In this document: piece by piece, positions 1-7,369 of the stretch
Position numbering within the stretch: the stretch's first letter is position 1
Layout: each line of letters begins with the position of its first letter
Assembly (NCBI GenBank): GCA_002478955.1
Contig: DLKK01000096.1
Coordinates: 57,025 to 92,476, forward strand
Reading direction: 5' to 3'
DNA: 35,452 nucleotides
DNA from: Treponema sp. UBA7590
Lineage (GTDB): Bacteria > Spirochaetota > Spirochaetia > Treponematales > Treponemataceae
Notes under the pieces: model-generated
The model's database searches: none
What the model was told of the DNA's origin: nothing
The model's input: the letters and a program-made list of their open reading frames with translations, nothing else
Program-made: the position numbers and the translations under genes

Positions 1-52
1 TTTCTTTTTCTTCCCGCCCATTCAATTTATGAATTCAACAACAAACTCAACA
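1..52. repeat. Truncated copy of a dispersed palindromic repeat
   Basis: The first ~52 bases match the right end of the palindromic element at 24945-25144 (positions 25091-25144). Both begin TTTCTTTTTCTTCCCGC, continue through TTCAATTT and GAATTCA, and end AAACTCAACA, with a few substitutions and a 2-nt indel. The rest of this copy lies outside the window. It sits upstream of the EarP gene and codes for nothing. Confidence 0.75.
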
Positions 53-107
53 TCAAGCCATTATAAAAAAGATTGTTCAAAGCTGATATTTTGCGTAAAA
101 TATTTTT

Positions 108-1292
108 ATGGCTTTAAATGCGGCTGACTTTTCAGAAAAAACTTTAGACATCACAATTCTTTGCAAAGTTGTGGACAATTTTGGCGACATCGGATTTGTT
201 TATCGCCTTGCACGTTCGCTTTCTGATTTTTACCCGAAACTGAAACTCAGAATCGTCGCTGACAATTTAAAATCTTTCAGTCTTTTATGTCCGCAAATTG
301 ACCCGTTAAAAGATGAACAAAACGCAAATGGATGGCAGATTTTTAACTGGAACGCAGAAAAAACTTGTCTTGAAACATTCCGAAAAAATCCGCCCAAAAT
401 AATCCTTGAATGTTTTCAGTGCGGCCGCCCGGAATGGCTTGAAACTCTGCTTTTTACAGAAAAAGTTCAAAATATCGTTCATATAATTATGATTGATTAT
501 CTTACCGCTGAGCCTTACGCAGAAACTTTTCACAAACTGCAAAGTCTTACAAGAAGCGCAAAAGTTCAAAAAGTGAATTTTATGCCAGGGTTCACAGAAA
601 AAACTGGCGGCCTTATTTTAGACAAGCCTTTTATTTCTGCATTGGAAAACCGAATAAATGAAAACGAAAATTCTTTCAACATCCTGTTTTTTGGTTATCC
701 CCGAAATTATTCACCGATAATCCGCGCATTACAGAATTTCAACAATAAAAATGAGAAAAGAATAAATTTGCTTTTGGCAAAAGGAGCAGGATTTGATTCT
801 TTTTTTGCGGCTTATAAAACAAAAAAATCCGAGGAAAAAGACTTGTTTGCGCTGGAGGAACTGCCGTTTCTTCCTCAAACTGAATGGGATGCGCTTCTTG
901 CAAAAACTCCGCTACTTTTTATCCGTGGGGAAGACAGCCTAAGCCGCGCCTGCCTTTGCGGAGTTCCTTTTGTTTGGCACGCATATCCGCAGACCGAGGA
1001 ATATCAACTTGTAAAAGTAAATGCGCTTTTGGATAGAATGAGCGTTCATTTTGCCCCGGAAGATTTTGGAATCGTAAAAAAATGCTGGCAAGTTTATAAC
1101 ACAACAAATGCTGAAACTCAAAAATTAGAAAACGCGTTGAATAATTTTTTGCAAAACTACAAGAAACTTTGCGGCGGCTTCAAGGATTTTTCAGACTCCC
1201 TTTTAAAAAATGGAAACCTTACTGAACATTTGCTGGAATTTATTAAATATATAAATAATGTTTTTTTAAATGATTCTGAAAAAAGAGATTGA
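108..1292 (+). CDS. earP: EarP-like protein-arginine rhamnosyltransferase (acts on EF-P)
   Basis: 394 aa, near the usual EarP length. EarP is a GT-B glycosyltransferase (DUF2331) that moves rhamnose from dTDP-rhamnose to an arginine at the tip of elongation factor P, easing polyproline stalling. The N-terminal signature DNFGDIG (residues 23-29) supplies the aspartates that position the acceptor arginine. The C-terminal RGEDS motif (273-277) forms part of the nucleotide-sugar site, followed by CGVPFVWHAYPQ. The substrate efp lies about 3.9 kb downstream on the same strand and carries an arginine at the expected loop position, which strongly supports the call. In other bacteria the two genes are commonly adjacent; here a three-gene cassette separates them. 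The ATG at 108 has no clear Shine-Dalgarno sequence, so the exact start is uncertain. Confidence 0.9.
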   Translation: MALNAADFSEKTLDITILCKVVDNFGDIGFVYRLARSLSDFYPKLKLRIVADNLKSFSLLCPQIDPLKDEQNANGWQIFNWNAEKTCLETFRKNPPKIILECFQCGRPEWLETLLFTEKVQNIVHIIMIDYLTAEPYAETFHKLQSLTRSAKVQKVNFMPGFTEKTGGLILDKPFISALENRINENENSFNILFFGYPRNYSPIIRALQNFNNKNEKRINLLLAKGAGFDSFFAAYKTKKSEEKDLFALEELPFLPQTEWDALLAKTPLLFIRGEDSLSRACLCGVPFVWHAYPQTEEYQLVKVNALLDRMSVHFAPEDFGIVKKCWQVYNTTNAETQKLENALNNFLQNYKKLCGGFKDFSDSLLKNGNLTEHLLEFIKYINNVFLNDSEKRD

Positions 1293-1348
1293 TTTGATGT
1301 TGTAAGACATTATGTTACAGACAAAAATAAGACACAATAGGATAAATC

Positions 1349-3760
1349 ATGAAAAGTGAAGAAGTAAACTATAAAAAAAAATTTTGCGAAAAATATTTTG
1401 ACAAAGGCACATGGGATTTAGATGTTTTAAATCAGGTTGATGTTCTTTTAAAAGACAAGAAACAGAATTATCTTTTGTATATTGAAACAAAATTTATAAT
1501 TTCAAATGAAACATCATTACGTCAAGCACGGGCTCAGGTAATTCTCACAAACAAAAAGCAGACAAAAATTTTAAGCCGGGTTGCCCTTGTTTATCAGGAC
1601 GCAGAAAAAAACGATGTTCTTGAACTGATTGATTGTTCTGAAAACTCTGTAATGTACAATAATGACATAAATTGGAATTCTGAAAAGCCAAGCATGCCAA
1701 CAAAAGATGCAATTGACAGAATAAATGACCGCATTTACGGAAAAATCACAATATATAAAAATGATGAAATAAAAGAATTTTACAGACTTCTAAAAACAGA
1801 TGGAGAAACTGTAATCAGCATTACTGAAAAGAATTTTAATGTCGTTTACAACCAGTGGAAAAATGAAGTTTTATTCAGAGAAAAGATTTTAGATGAACAG
1901 GATTTAATAAATCTTTTTCTTGTAGACATCTTAAACGGCACAAAATACAAAAAATCTTTTATTTCTGATGATATGAACAACGCGGAACTTTTTGAAAACC
2001 AGGAACAAGATTTAATCCGCGAAGGAACAAATTTAAGTCATTATAAACTGATGTTTATTGATGAGCAGATTGACGGAATTAAATACACTGGCGAAAGTTC
2101 TTCTTTATATTACACAATCACCGATGCAGAAAAATATAACTTCTTCTGGAAAAAATATAAAAGACCGCCGGAAAAACACGAATTCTTAAAAATTCTTGAA
2201 AGGTCAAGTACGCTTTATTCAGATAAATACAGAAAAGATACTGGCGGAGAATATACGCCCACTTGTTTTGTTCAAAAACAGGTTGAAATTTTAAACAAAC
2301 ACTACAACATGAACGATTTTATAGTCTTTGACCCTTGTGCAGGTGTCGGAAACCTTGAAAATCAATTCGGAAAAGATTTTAAGCAGTATTGTTATCTTTC
2401 CACCCTTGAACAGATGGACGTTGACATCTGCAAAATCAAAGGCTTTGAAAACTCCATGCAGTTTGATTATTTAAAAAACAAAGACCAGCCGAAGTTCAAA
2501 TATAAAGGAACAAACCTTGACATAACAGAAATTGCCCAGCGTGAAGGCAAAAGACTGATGATTGTAATGAATCCGCCGTACCAAAGAAAAAAGGAGTTTA
2601 AGAATAATCTTGCCATTGAGTTTTTTAACAAAGTTGTTGAATTAAAGCCGCAAGTTATTGTGTTTTATTACATGACCGAAAGTTTTTTGCGAAGCGAAAT
2701 CGAAAACTACATTAGCAGCGGATATAAGATTGTTTCACATATTTTCTCAAGTGCCAAAGAAACATTTTATCTTTCAGACTGGCCTATTTCACAAGTAATA
2801 TTTGACAAAGATTCCGGCGAAACTATTTCTAAGAAAGAAATAAAGACAAAACGGTATGAATTGGAAAAAGGCTCTTTTATTTTTAAGGGTAATTACGTTT
2901 ATGATTATGAAAGTCCTAATCTAATTTCAGAAATAGAAAATAAAATAAAAAAAGAAAATAAAGGGATGATATTAGGAGAATGGTGCTATTTAAGCAATGT
3001 TATAAATCTTATAAATAAAGAATGCAAAAATGGTTCCAATGCAATTACAACAAATAATCTAATCTGGTGTTTGTTGATGAAAGGCTTAAATTTTAATGCA
3101 CATGGTAAATATTTTGAAAGAAATATTTATGTACACAAAGGCAGAATAGATGAAATTTCCAAAGAATTGTTTTCTGATTCAATTATGTTTTCACTATTTT
3201 ATGTTAAAAACGCTTTTTCAAATAAAAACCCCGGAATAAAAAATTATATCATGCCATTTACTGCAGAAGAACTCGGTTGTGAAAAGAATGATTTAAACGT
3301 ACTTTTTCCAGACAGTTCAGAGCAAGACCTTTTTACTCAATTAGAAGAACAAAAGCCTTTTGATTTTAGGGAATTTTTAAGTCAGTTTGATTTTTCAAAA
3401 GAGGCAAAAGATTTATATAACGCAGCTTTGCAGATATTTAAATATTATCATAAAAATGAAAACCTCCAGGATAAAGACTGGAATGACAGTTTTTATGACA
3501 TAACAAACGCAATTATGGGAAAAAATCCAAATATTGACTATAACAAGAAAGAAAATCAAAATATATATAGTCTTGAGCAACATCGTACCACAAAAGGAAC
3601 AAAAGGTTTTGGGCGAAATACGATAAAATATGCAGTAAGTTCCAAAGACCTTCCGATTTTTGAACATTTTTTTGATAGTCGGGATATTCTTGCAAAAAAA
3701 ATTAATAAACAACTTATAGAAAACCATCTTTTGCTATGGCAAAGAGAAAACCTTTACTAA
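1349..3760 (+). CDS. Type IIG-like restriction-modification protein (N6-adenine methyltransferase with N-terminal nuclease-like region)
   Basis: 803 aa, cytoplasmic. The central methyltransferase is clear: an entry segment GGEYTPT, AdoMet-binding motif I as FDPCAGVGN (327-335) and catalytic motif IV NPPY (408-411), the pattern of gamma-type N6-adenine methylases. The N-terminus has D31 then E46-T-K48 in a short hydrophobic strand (LLYIETKF), which fits a PD-(D/E)xK nuclease core. A long C-terminal region would then hold target recognition. This is the plan of Type IIG enzymes, where one chain cuts and methylates, but the nuclease assignment is inferred from three residues only. Twelve nt separate it from the next gene, suggesting one operon. 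Its AT-rich codon use and its position between earP and efp suggest acquisition by transfer. It could instead be a solitary methylase. Confidence 0.8.
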   Translation: MKSEEVNYKKKFCEKYFDKGTWDLDVLNQVDVLLKDKKQNYLLYIETKFIISNETSLRQARAQVILTNKKQTKILSRVALVYQDAEKNDVLELIDCSENSVMYNNDINWNSEKPSMPTKDAIDRINDRIYGKITIYKNDEIKEFYRLLKTDGETVISITEKNFNVVYNQWKNEVLFREKILDEQDLINLFLVDILNGTKYKKSFISDDMNNAELFENQEQDLIREGTNLSHYKLMFIDEQIDGIKYTGESSSLYYTITDAEKYNFFWKKYKRPPEKHEFLKILERSSTLYSDKYRKDTGGEYTPTCFVQKQVEILNKHYNMNDFIVFDPCAGVGNLENQFGKDFKQYCYLSTLEQMDVDICKIKGFENSMQFDYLKNKDQPKFKYKGTNLDITEIAQREGKRLMIVMNPPYQRKKEFKNNLAIEFFNKVVELKPQVIVFYYMTESFLRSEIENYISSGYKIVSHIFSSAKETFYLSDWPISQVIFDKDSGETISKKEIKTKRYELEKGSFIFKGNYVYDYESPNLISEIENKIKKENKGMILGEWCYLSNVINLINKECKNGSNAITTNNLIWCLLMKGLNFNAHGKYFERNIYVHKGRIDEISKELFSDSIMFSLFYVKNAFSNKNPGIKNYIMPFTAEELGCEKNDLNVLFPDSSEQDLFTQLEEQKPFDFREFLSQFDFSKEAKDLYNAALQIFKYYHKNENLQDKDWNDSFYDITNAIMGKNPNIDYNKKENQNIYSLEQHRTTKGTKGFGRNTIKYAVSSKDLPIFEHFFDSRDILAKKINKQLIENHLLLWQRENLY

Positions 3761-3772
3761 GGAACTAATTTT

Positions 3773-4309
3773 ATGAAAACAAAAATCTTACAGGAAAAAA
3801 TAGAAGAAGACATCAAAAACGAAGTGAAAGCACAGCGAACTGACGATTACAACAGTGAGCACAAGATGTCTACACGTGCCTACAGTGAACTTTACATAAA
3901 TGATGCTCAGATTACGGTTGCCCATTCTTTTGATTATGCTACAAGAGCATTAAAAATATCCTTGTTTGATTATGTTGAAAAATTCCTGAACTTTGAATAT
4001 CTGCATTTGCTTGAAATTGGAAATCCTCATTATGTCAGTGGAATAAGCGGTTGTGAACTTGCTTTAGAAATCTGCGGAATTCAAAGAAATATTCCAAGCC
4101 CGCCTTATAATCCAGGTAAAGAATATTGGATTGGCTGGATTGCAGCCTTTTATCAATGGTATAGAAATATTTTCTACAAGACGATTTTTGAAAAGTTCAG
4201 CCTTAAGCGTTTTGAAACTGCATATCCAACTTTTCATGAAGAAAATAAAATGCGGATGGTCGAGTATATGGACGAGATAATTTTAGGAGTAAACACAAAT
4301 GGCAAATAA
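3773..4309 (+). CDS. Hypothetical 178-aa protein coupled to a DUF3990 gene; candidate antitoxin/partner
   Basis: No family assigned with certainty. The protein begins with a charged helix (KILQEKIEEDIKNEVKAQR), has a central stretch that looks helical, and contains the aromatic segment GKEYWIGWIAAFYQW around residue 120. From memory, similar proteins with a 'YW-GW-AYYQW' segment are encoded next to DUF3990 genes in gut Firmicutes and Bacteroidetes; this could not be checked. The stop codon overlaps the DUF3990 start by 11 nt, so translation is probably coupled and the two products probably act together. AAGGA at 3759-3763, 9 nt before the ATG, supports this start. An antitoxin or chaperone role for the neighbouring ADP-ribosyltransferase-like protein is inferred from context alone. 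Confidence 0.7.
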   Translation: MKTKILQEKIEEDIKNEVKAQRTDDYNSEHKMSTRAYSELYINDAQITVAHSFDYATRALKISLFDYVEKFLNFEYLHLLEIGNPHYVSGISGCELALEICGIQRNIPSPPYNPGKEYWIGWIAAFYQWYRNIFYKTIFEKFSLKRFETAYPTFHEENKMRMVEYMDEIILGVNTNGK

Positions 4310-5012
4310 TTTACTTTTATATCATGGATCAACTCAAATTATAAAAAACCCTTTCTTAGCAGGCGGAAAAATTGACAATGATTATGGTCAGGGATTTTAC
4401 TGTACACAGGATAAAAATCTTGCAGGTGAATGGGCGTGCCAGAAAAAGACAGAAGGTTTTGGATATATAAATTCTTATTCGCTTGATACTTCTGATTTAA
4501 AATTTCTGTATCTTAATAATCAAAAATATTCTGTAATGAACTGGCTTAATATCCTGATTGAAAACCGCAAGGTTGATGACGTTCAGAACGAAGAAGCCCT
4601 TGATTTTGTAAAGAAAAATTATGTACTGGATTTAAAGCCTTATGACGTAATTGTAGGCTGGCGTGCCGATGACAGCTATTTTTCTTTCGTAAGAGATTTT
4701 ATGAACGGTGCTATTACAGTTCAGGTTCTTACAAAGGCAATGATGCTTGGAAAATTGGGAAACCAGATAGTACTAAAAAGTGAAAAGGCATTTGAAAAAC
4801 TAGAATTTAAGGAAGTCTTTAATGCAGAATGTAGTGTATATAATCCTCAGTTTACGAAAAGGGATTCTGCAGCACGGTCAACCTATAGAAAAATCAGAAA
4901 TGAAATGCCCAACAGTAAAGGAATTTTGATAACAGATATAATTCGTAATCCTAAAGTGTTAAAAGAATGGGAGAAAAATGCTCTTCGTTGTAATGAAGCC
5001 TACGACAGATAA
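4299..5012 (+). CDS. DUF3990 family protein, putative ADP-ribosyltransferase-like effector
   Basis: 237 aa. The N-terminus has the DUF3990 signature: YHGS at residues 8-11, then NDYGQGFYCT (27-36) and LAGEWA. The H-G-S plus G-x-G-F-Y pattern resembles the NAD-binding core of ADP-ribosyltransferases, and GNQIVLKS with Q156 could supply the third active-site position. DUF3990 is formally of unknown function, so the enzymatic role is inference. AGGAG (4285-4289) lies 9 nt before the ATG, inside the preceding gene, and the reading frames overlap by 11 nt. It is the last gene of the cassette; no hairpin terminator was seen in the 141 nt before efp. Possible roles are the toxin of a toxin-antitoxin pair or a phage-sensing defence effector attached to the restriction gene. 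Confidence 0.75.
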   Translation: MANNLLLYHGSTQIIKNPFLAGGKIDNDYGQGFYCTQDKNLAGEWACQKKTEGFGYINSYSLDTSDLKFLYLNNQKYSVMNWLNILIENRKVDDVQNEEALDFVKKNYVLDLKPYDVIVGWRADDSYFSFVRDFMNGAITVQVLTKAMMLGKLGNQIVLKSEKAFEKLEFKEVFNAECSVYNPQFTKRDSAARSTYRKIRNEMPNSKGILITDIIRNPKVLKEWEKNALRCNEAYDR

Positions 5013-5153
5013 CAATAAAAATAAATAACTGAATCTTTTACAGAAAACCCCAAGGCAAGAAAATCAAACTTTGAACAGTATACAATCTAAAAAAAAAGCG
5101 ATATACTAGTTAAAATTATTTAGTAAAAAACTTTATTTTTGAGGTTATATTTT

Positions 5154-5723
5154 ATGTTAATGACATCACAGTTAAAAGTTGGAACAGCTTTTATGTATGA
5201 GGGCAATCCACTTATCGTTCAGAAAATGCTTGGCCAGCGTTCTGGTCGTGCCGGAATGGTTACAAATCTTCGCGTTCAGAACCTTGTTACAAAATCAACA
5301 ATGGATCTTGGAATTGATGCCGGCGAAAAATTTGATGAAGTTGATCTTGACGCTCACACAACAAAACTTTCTTATATTGATGGCGATACTTACGTTTTCA
5401 TGGATCAGGAAACTTATGAGCAGTTTGAACTTCCAAAAGAAAATCTTGGAGACTACGCTGGATACATCACTCCAGAAGATGATCTTGAAGTAAAACTTAC
5501 ATTCTACGAAGGAAAACCAGTTGGTATTGAAATGCCTGTTCAGGTTACACGCACAATCACTTACACAGAACCTGGCGTAAAAGGCGATACTTCTGGAAAA
5601 TCTTTGAAACCTGCAACTCTTGATACAGGAATCGAAGTTCGCGTTCCATTGTTCATCAATGACGGCGAAAAAATCGTAATCGACACACGCGACGGTTCTT
5701 TCGTAGAACGCGCTAAAAACTAA
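5154..5723 (+). CDS. efp: Translation elongation factor P, arginine type
   Basis: 189 aa, standard EF-P length. It has the KOW-like N-domain (QLKVGTAFMYEGNPLIVQK), the OB domains and the C-terminal segment with GEKIVIDTRDGSFVERA. EF-P enters the ribosomal E site and rescues stalling at consecutive prolines. In the domain-I loop, where lysine-type EF-P has PGKGQ, this protein has SGRAG. Counting from the ATG at 5154, the arginine is residue 32, the position rhamnosylated by EarP in Pseudomonas. The start is chosen because GAGG (5141-5144) lies 9 nt upstream; an in-frame TTG at 5139 overlaps that site, and the ATG at 5160 is spaced less well. A hairpin terminator follows. A weak -10-like TATACT (5102-5107) has no good -35. 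Confidence 0.96.
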   Translation: MLMTSQLKVGTAFMYEGNPLIVQKMLGQRSGRAGMVTNLRVQNLVTKSTMDLGIDAGEKFDEVDLDAHTTKLSYIDGDTYVFMDQETYEQFELPKENLGDYAGYITPEDDLEVKLTFYEGKPVGIEMPVQVTRTITYTEPGVKGDTSGKSLKPATLDTGIEVRVPLFINDGEKIVIDTRDGSFVERAKN

Positions 5724-5740
5724 GTTTTTTAGGTTTATAA

Positions 5741-5770
5741 AATGCTCCACTTGCTGGAGCATTTTTTTTT
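5741..5770 (+). terminator. Rho-independent terminator of efp
   Basis: A perfect 9-bp stem, AATGCTCCA with TGGAGCATT, around a 5-nt loop and followed by an unbroken T run, 17 nt after the efp stop codon. Confidence 0.93.
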
Positions 5771-5771
5771 C

Positions 5772-5800
5772 TTGAATAACTTTGCGGATTTAGCTAACAT
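5772..5800 (+). promoter_or_regulatory. Candidate promoter of the riboflavin operon
   Basis: TTGAAT (5772-5777) and TAACAT (5795-5800) are separated by 17 nt. Each matches 4 of 6 consensus positions. A start site about 7 nt downstream would fall at ~5807, exactly where the riboswitch P1 helix begins, which supports the placement. Confidence 0.5.
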
Positions 5801-5807
5801 ATATTCA

Positions 5808-5927
5808 ACTTCAGGGCGAGGTGAAATTCCTCACCGGCTGTGTGCGTTTTTCGTAAGTCAGCGAGCAATATTTTTGCAAGATATGGTGTGATTCCGTAAC
5901 CGACAGTAAAGTCTGGATGAAAGAAGT
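5808..5927 (+). promoter_or_regulatory. FMN riboswitch (RFN element)
   Basis: The conserved RFN blocks appear in order: ACTTCAGGGCGAGGTGAAAT, then CCTCACCGGC, AGTCAGCGAGC, a variable P4/P5 section, GATTCCG, AACCGACAGT and AAAGTCTGGATGAAAGAAGT. P1 forms between ACTTC (5808-5812) and GAAGT (5923-5927). FMN binding is expected to switch the downstream rib genes off. The segment TTCAGGGC (5810-5817) is the exact reverse complement of GCCCTGAA (5971-5978) in the terminator, giving the alternative pairing for the unbound state. Confidence 0.95.
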
Positions 5928-5971
5928 AAATTAAGTGCAATTCTATTATTGCTGGATTTATTTTGAACAAG

Positions 5972-5991
5972 CCCTGAAAAGGGTTTTTTTT
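5972..5991 (+). terminator. Riboswitch expression platform: terminator/RBS-sequestering hairpin abutting the ribE start
   Basis: CCCTGAAAAGGG forms a short stem (CCCT/AGGG) followed by eight T residues, and the ribE ATG begins at the very next base (5992). The only purine-rich ribosome-binding sequence (AAAAGGG) is the 3' arm of the hairpin, so pairing could stop both transcription and translation. The 5' arm can instead pair with riboswitch positions 5810-5817. Confidence 0.8.
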
Positions 5992-6621
5992 ATGTTCACT
6001 GGAATTATTGAAGAAACTGGAACAATTCTTTCTGCAGGAAATGGAAAAATCTGCATTGCGGCACAAAAAGTGCTTGATGGCACAAAAATTGGCGACAGCA
6101 TCGCAGTAAATGGTGTTTGCCTGACGGTCACAAACATAGAATCTTTAAATTTTACAGCAGATGTGATGAACGAAACTATAAGCCGCTCAAATCTTGGTTC
6201 ACTAAAAAAAGGAAGCCAAGTAAACCTTGAGAGGGCAATGGCTGCGGACGGACGTTTTGGCGGACATTTTGTTTCCGGGCACATTGACGGAACTGGAAAA
6301 ATCTTAAAGGTGCGGAATGACGGAAACGCTGTTTGGGTTTATATTTCTGCGCAGCGCACGATTTTAAATCTGATTATTGAAAAAGGCTCTGTCGCCATTG
6401 ATGGAATCAGCCTGACAGTTGCAAAAGTTAATGAAAAAGAATTTGCGGTAAGCGTGATTCCCCACACAGGAAAAGAGACAACACTGCTTTCAAAAAAAGC
6501 CGGAGATATTGTAAATCTTGAAAACGATGTGATTGGAAAATACGTACAAAAACTGATGAACCATGTAAACTCTGAGCAGTCTGAAAAAGACAAAAAACTT
6601 TTAGACTGGCTGAACGGATAA
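5992..6621 (+). CDS. ribE: Riboflavin synthase, alpha subunit
   Basis: 209 aa. It converts two molecules of 6,7-dimethyl-8-ribityllumazine into riboflavin and a pyrimidinedione. The diagnostic N-terminus MFTGIIEETGTI is present, followed by two lumazine-binding barrels: the first has NGVCLTV, the second GHFVSGHIDGTGKI and then DGISLTV. Both barrels are intact and total length is normal. An upstream in-frame start at 5935 is rejected because it lies inside the riboswitch region and family members begin at MFTGI. It is the first gene of the rib operon and directly follows the FMN-responsive hairpin. It is separated from the next gene by 196 nt of unusual GC-rich, hairpin-forming DNA. Confidence 0.96.
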   Translation: MFTGIIEETGTILSAGNGKICIAAQKVLDGTKIGDSIAVNGVCLTVTNIESLNFTADVMNETISRSNLGSLKKGSQVNLERAMAADGRFGGHFVSGHIDGTGKILKVRNDGNAVWVYISAQRTILNLIIEKGSVAIDGISLTVAKVNEKEFAVSVIPHTGKETTLLSKKAGDIVNLENDVIGKYVQKLMNHVNSEQSEKDKKLLDWLNG

Positions 6622-6793
6622 GCCGGGGCGTTGCGGGCTGGCGTTTGAAGCCCGCTCGGCAAGGTAGGACGCAACGGAGTGCGGCCGTAGGGCGGTTGTC
6701 CGCCCTTCTGATTGAGAATATGGCGTCTGCAAAAGACCTTGGGCTTTTGCAGATTAGTGAGCGACGGAGATGCGAACGTTGTTGTCCGCCCCT
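6622..6793 (+). repeat. GC-rich intergenic element with three strong hairpins
   Basis: Between ribE and the next gene the sequence turns GC-rich, unlike its surroundings. Hairpin 1 pairs GCGGGCT (6633-6639) with AGCCCGC (6649-6655) inside an outer GCCG/CGGC. Hairpin 2 pairs AGGGCGG (6689-6695) with CCGCCCT (6700-6706). Hairpin 3 pairs TCTGCAAAAG (6726-6735) with CTTTTGCAGA (6744-6753), a perfect 10-bp stem. CGTTGC (6629-6634) and GCAACG (6671-6676) give an alternative pairing, and GTTGTCCGCCC occurs twice (near 6696 and 6781). It resembles REP-like intergenic repeats, but no second full copy lies in this window. It does not look coding. Confidence 0.65.
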
Positions 6794-6817
6794 TAAAAAG
6801 AAAATCTGGAGGCAAAA

Positions 6818-7345
6818 ATGACTGATTTTAGAAAAATGCGAAGATGCAACCAATATATTCCGCAGGAAGAAGTCGAACAGATTTTAAATTCTGCGACAAG
6901 CGGGGTTCTGAACCTGATTGGCGATGACGGTTACCCTTATGGAGTTCCGCTGAGCTTTGTTTATCTTGACGGAAAAATCGTTTTTCATTGCGGACGCGAA
7001 GGACACAAAATTGACGCAATTAAAAGTTGCGAAAAATGCAGTTTTACAATAATTGCGCAGGACAAAGTTGTTCCAGAAAAATATTCAACATTTTTTAAGA
7101 GCGTAATTGCTTTTGGAAAAATACATATCGTTGACGAACCAAAAGAAATGCGACGGCTCGTTAGCGAACTTGCGGAAAAATACCGACCGAACCACGATGA
7201 AGAAAAAAATAAAGAAATCGACCTTGAACTTGCCGCGCTCAGGATGCTTGTCATGGAAATTGAGCACATCACCGGAAAAGAATCCAAATTCCTTGCAGCA
7301 GAACGGCGAAAACCGGGTTCTTCAAAAGATATTGTGACAGACTAG
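6818..7345 (+). CDS. Pyridoxamine 5'-phosphate oxidase-family (PPOX-like) flavin-binding protein
   Basis: 175 aa, a split-barrel flavoprotein of the NimA / PPOX-like type. Characteristic pieces are the N-terminal MRRCNQYIPQEEVEQIL, the strand GDDGYPYGVPLSFVYLDGKIVFHCGREGHKIDAI (read in parts) and VPEKYSTFFKSVIAFGKIHIV. These proteins bind FMN or related cofactors and act as reductases or oxidases on small molecules; the substrate here cannot be told. Its place inside the riboflavin operon fits a user of the operon's product. GGAGG at 6808-6812 lies 5 nt before the ATG. The gene is 24 nt from ribBA. Confidence 0.88.
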   Translation: MTDFRKMRRCNQYIPQEEVEQILNSATSGVLNLIGDDGYPYGVPLSFVYLDGKIVFHCGREGHKIDAIKSCEKCSFTIIAQDKVVPEKYSTFFKSVIAFGKIHIVDEPKEMRRLVSELAEKYRPNHDEEKNKEIDLELAALRMLVMEIEHITGKESKFLAAERRKPGSSKDIVTD

Positions 7346-7369
7346 ACATTTTTTTAGACAGAGGTTTTT

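Noticed and set aside
1293..1348. TGTAA/TTACA inverted repeat before the restriction gene as an operator
   Set aside because: Five-base arms in AT-rich DNA are expected by chance and no second site was seen.
5102..5107. TATACT as the efp promoter -10 box
   Set aside because: No -35 at the right distance; too weak to list as a feature.
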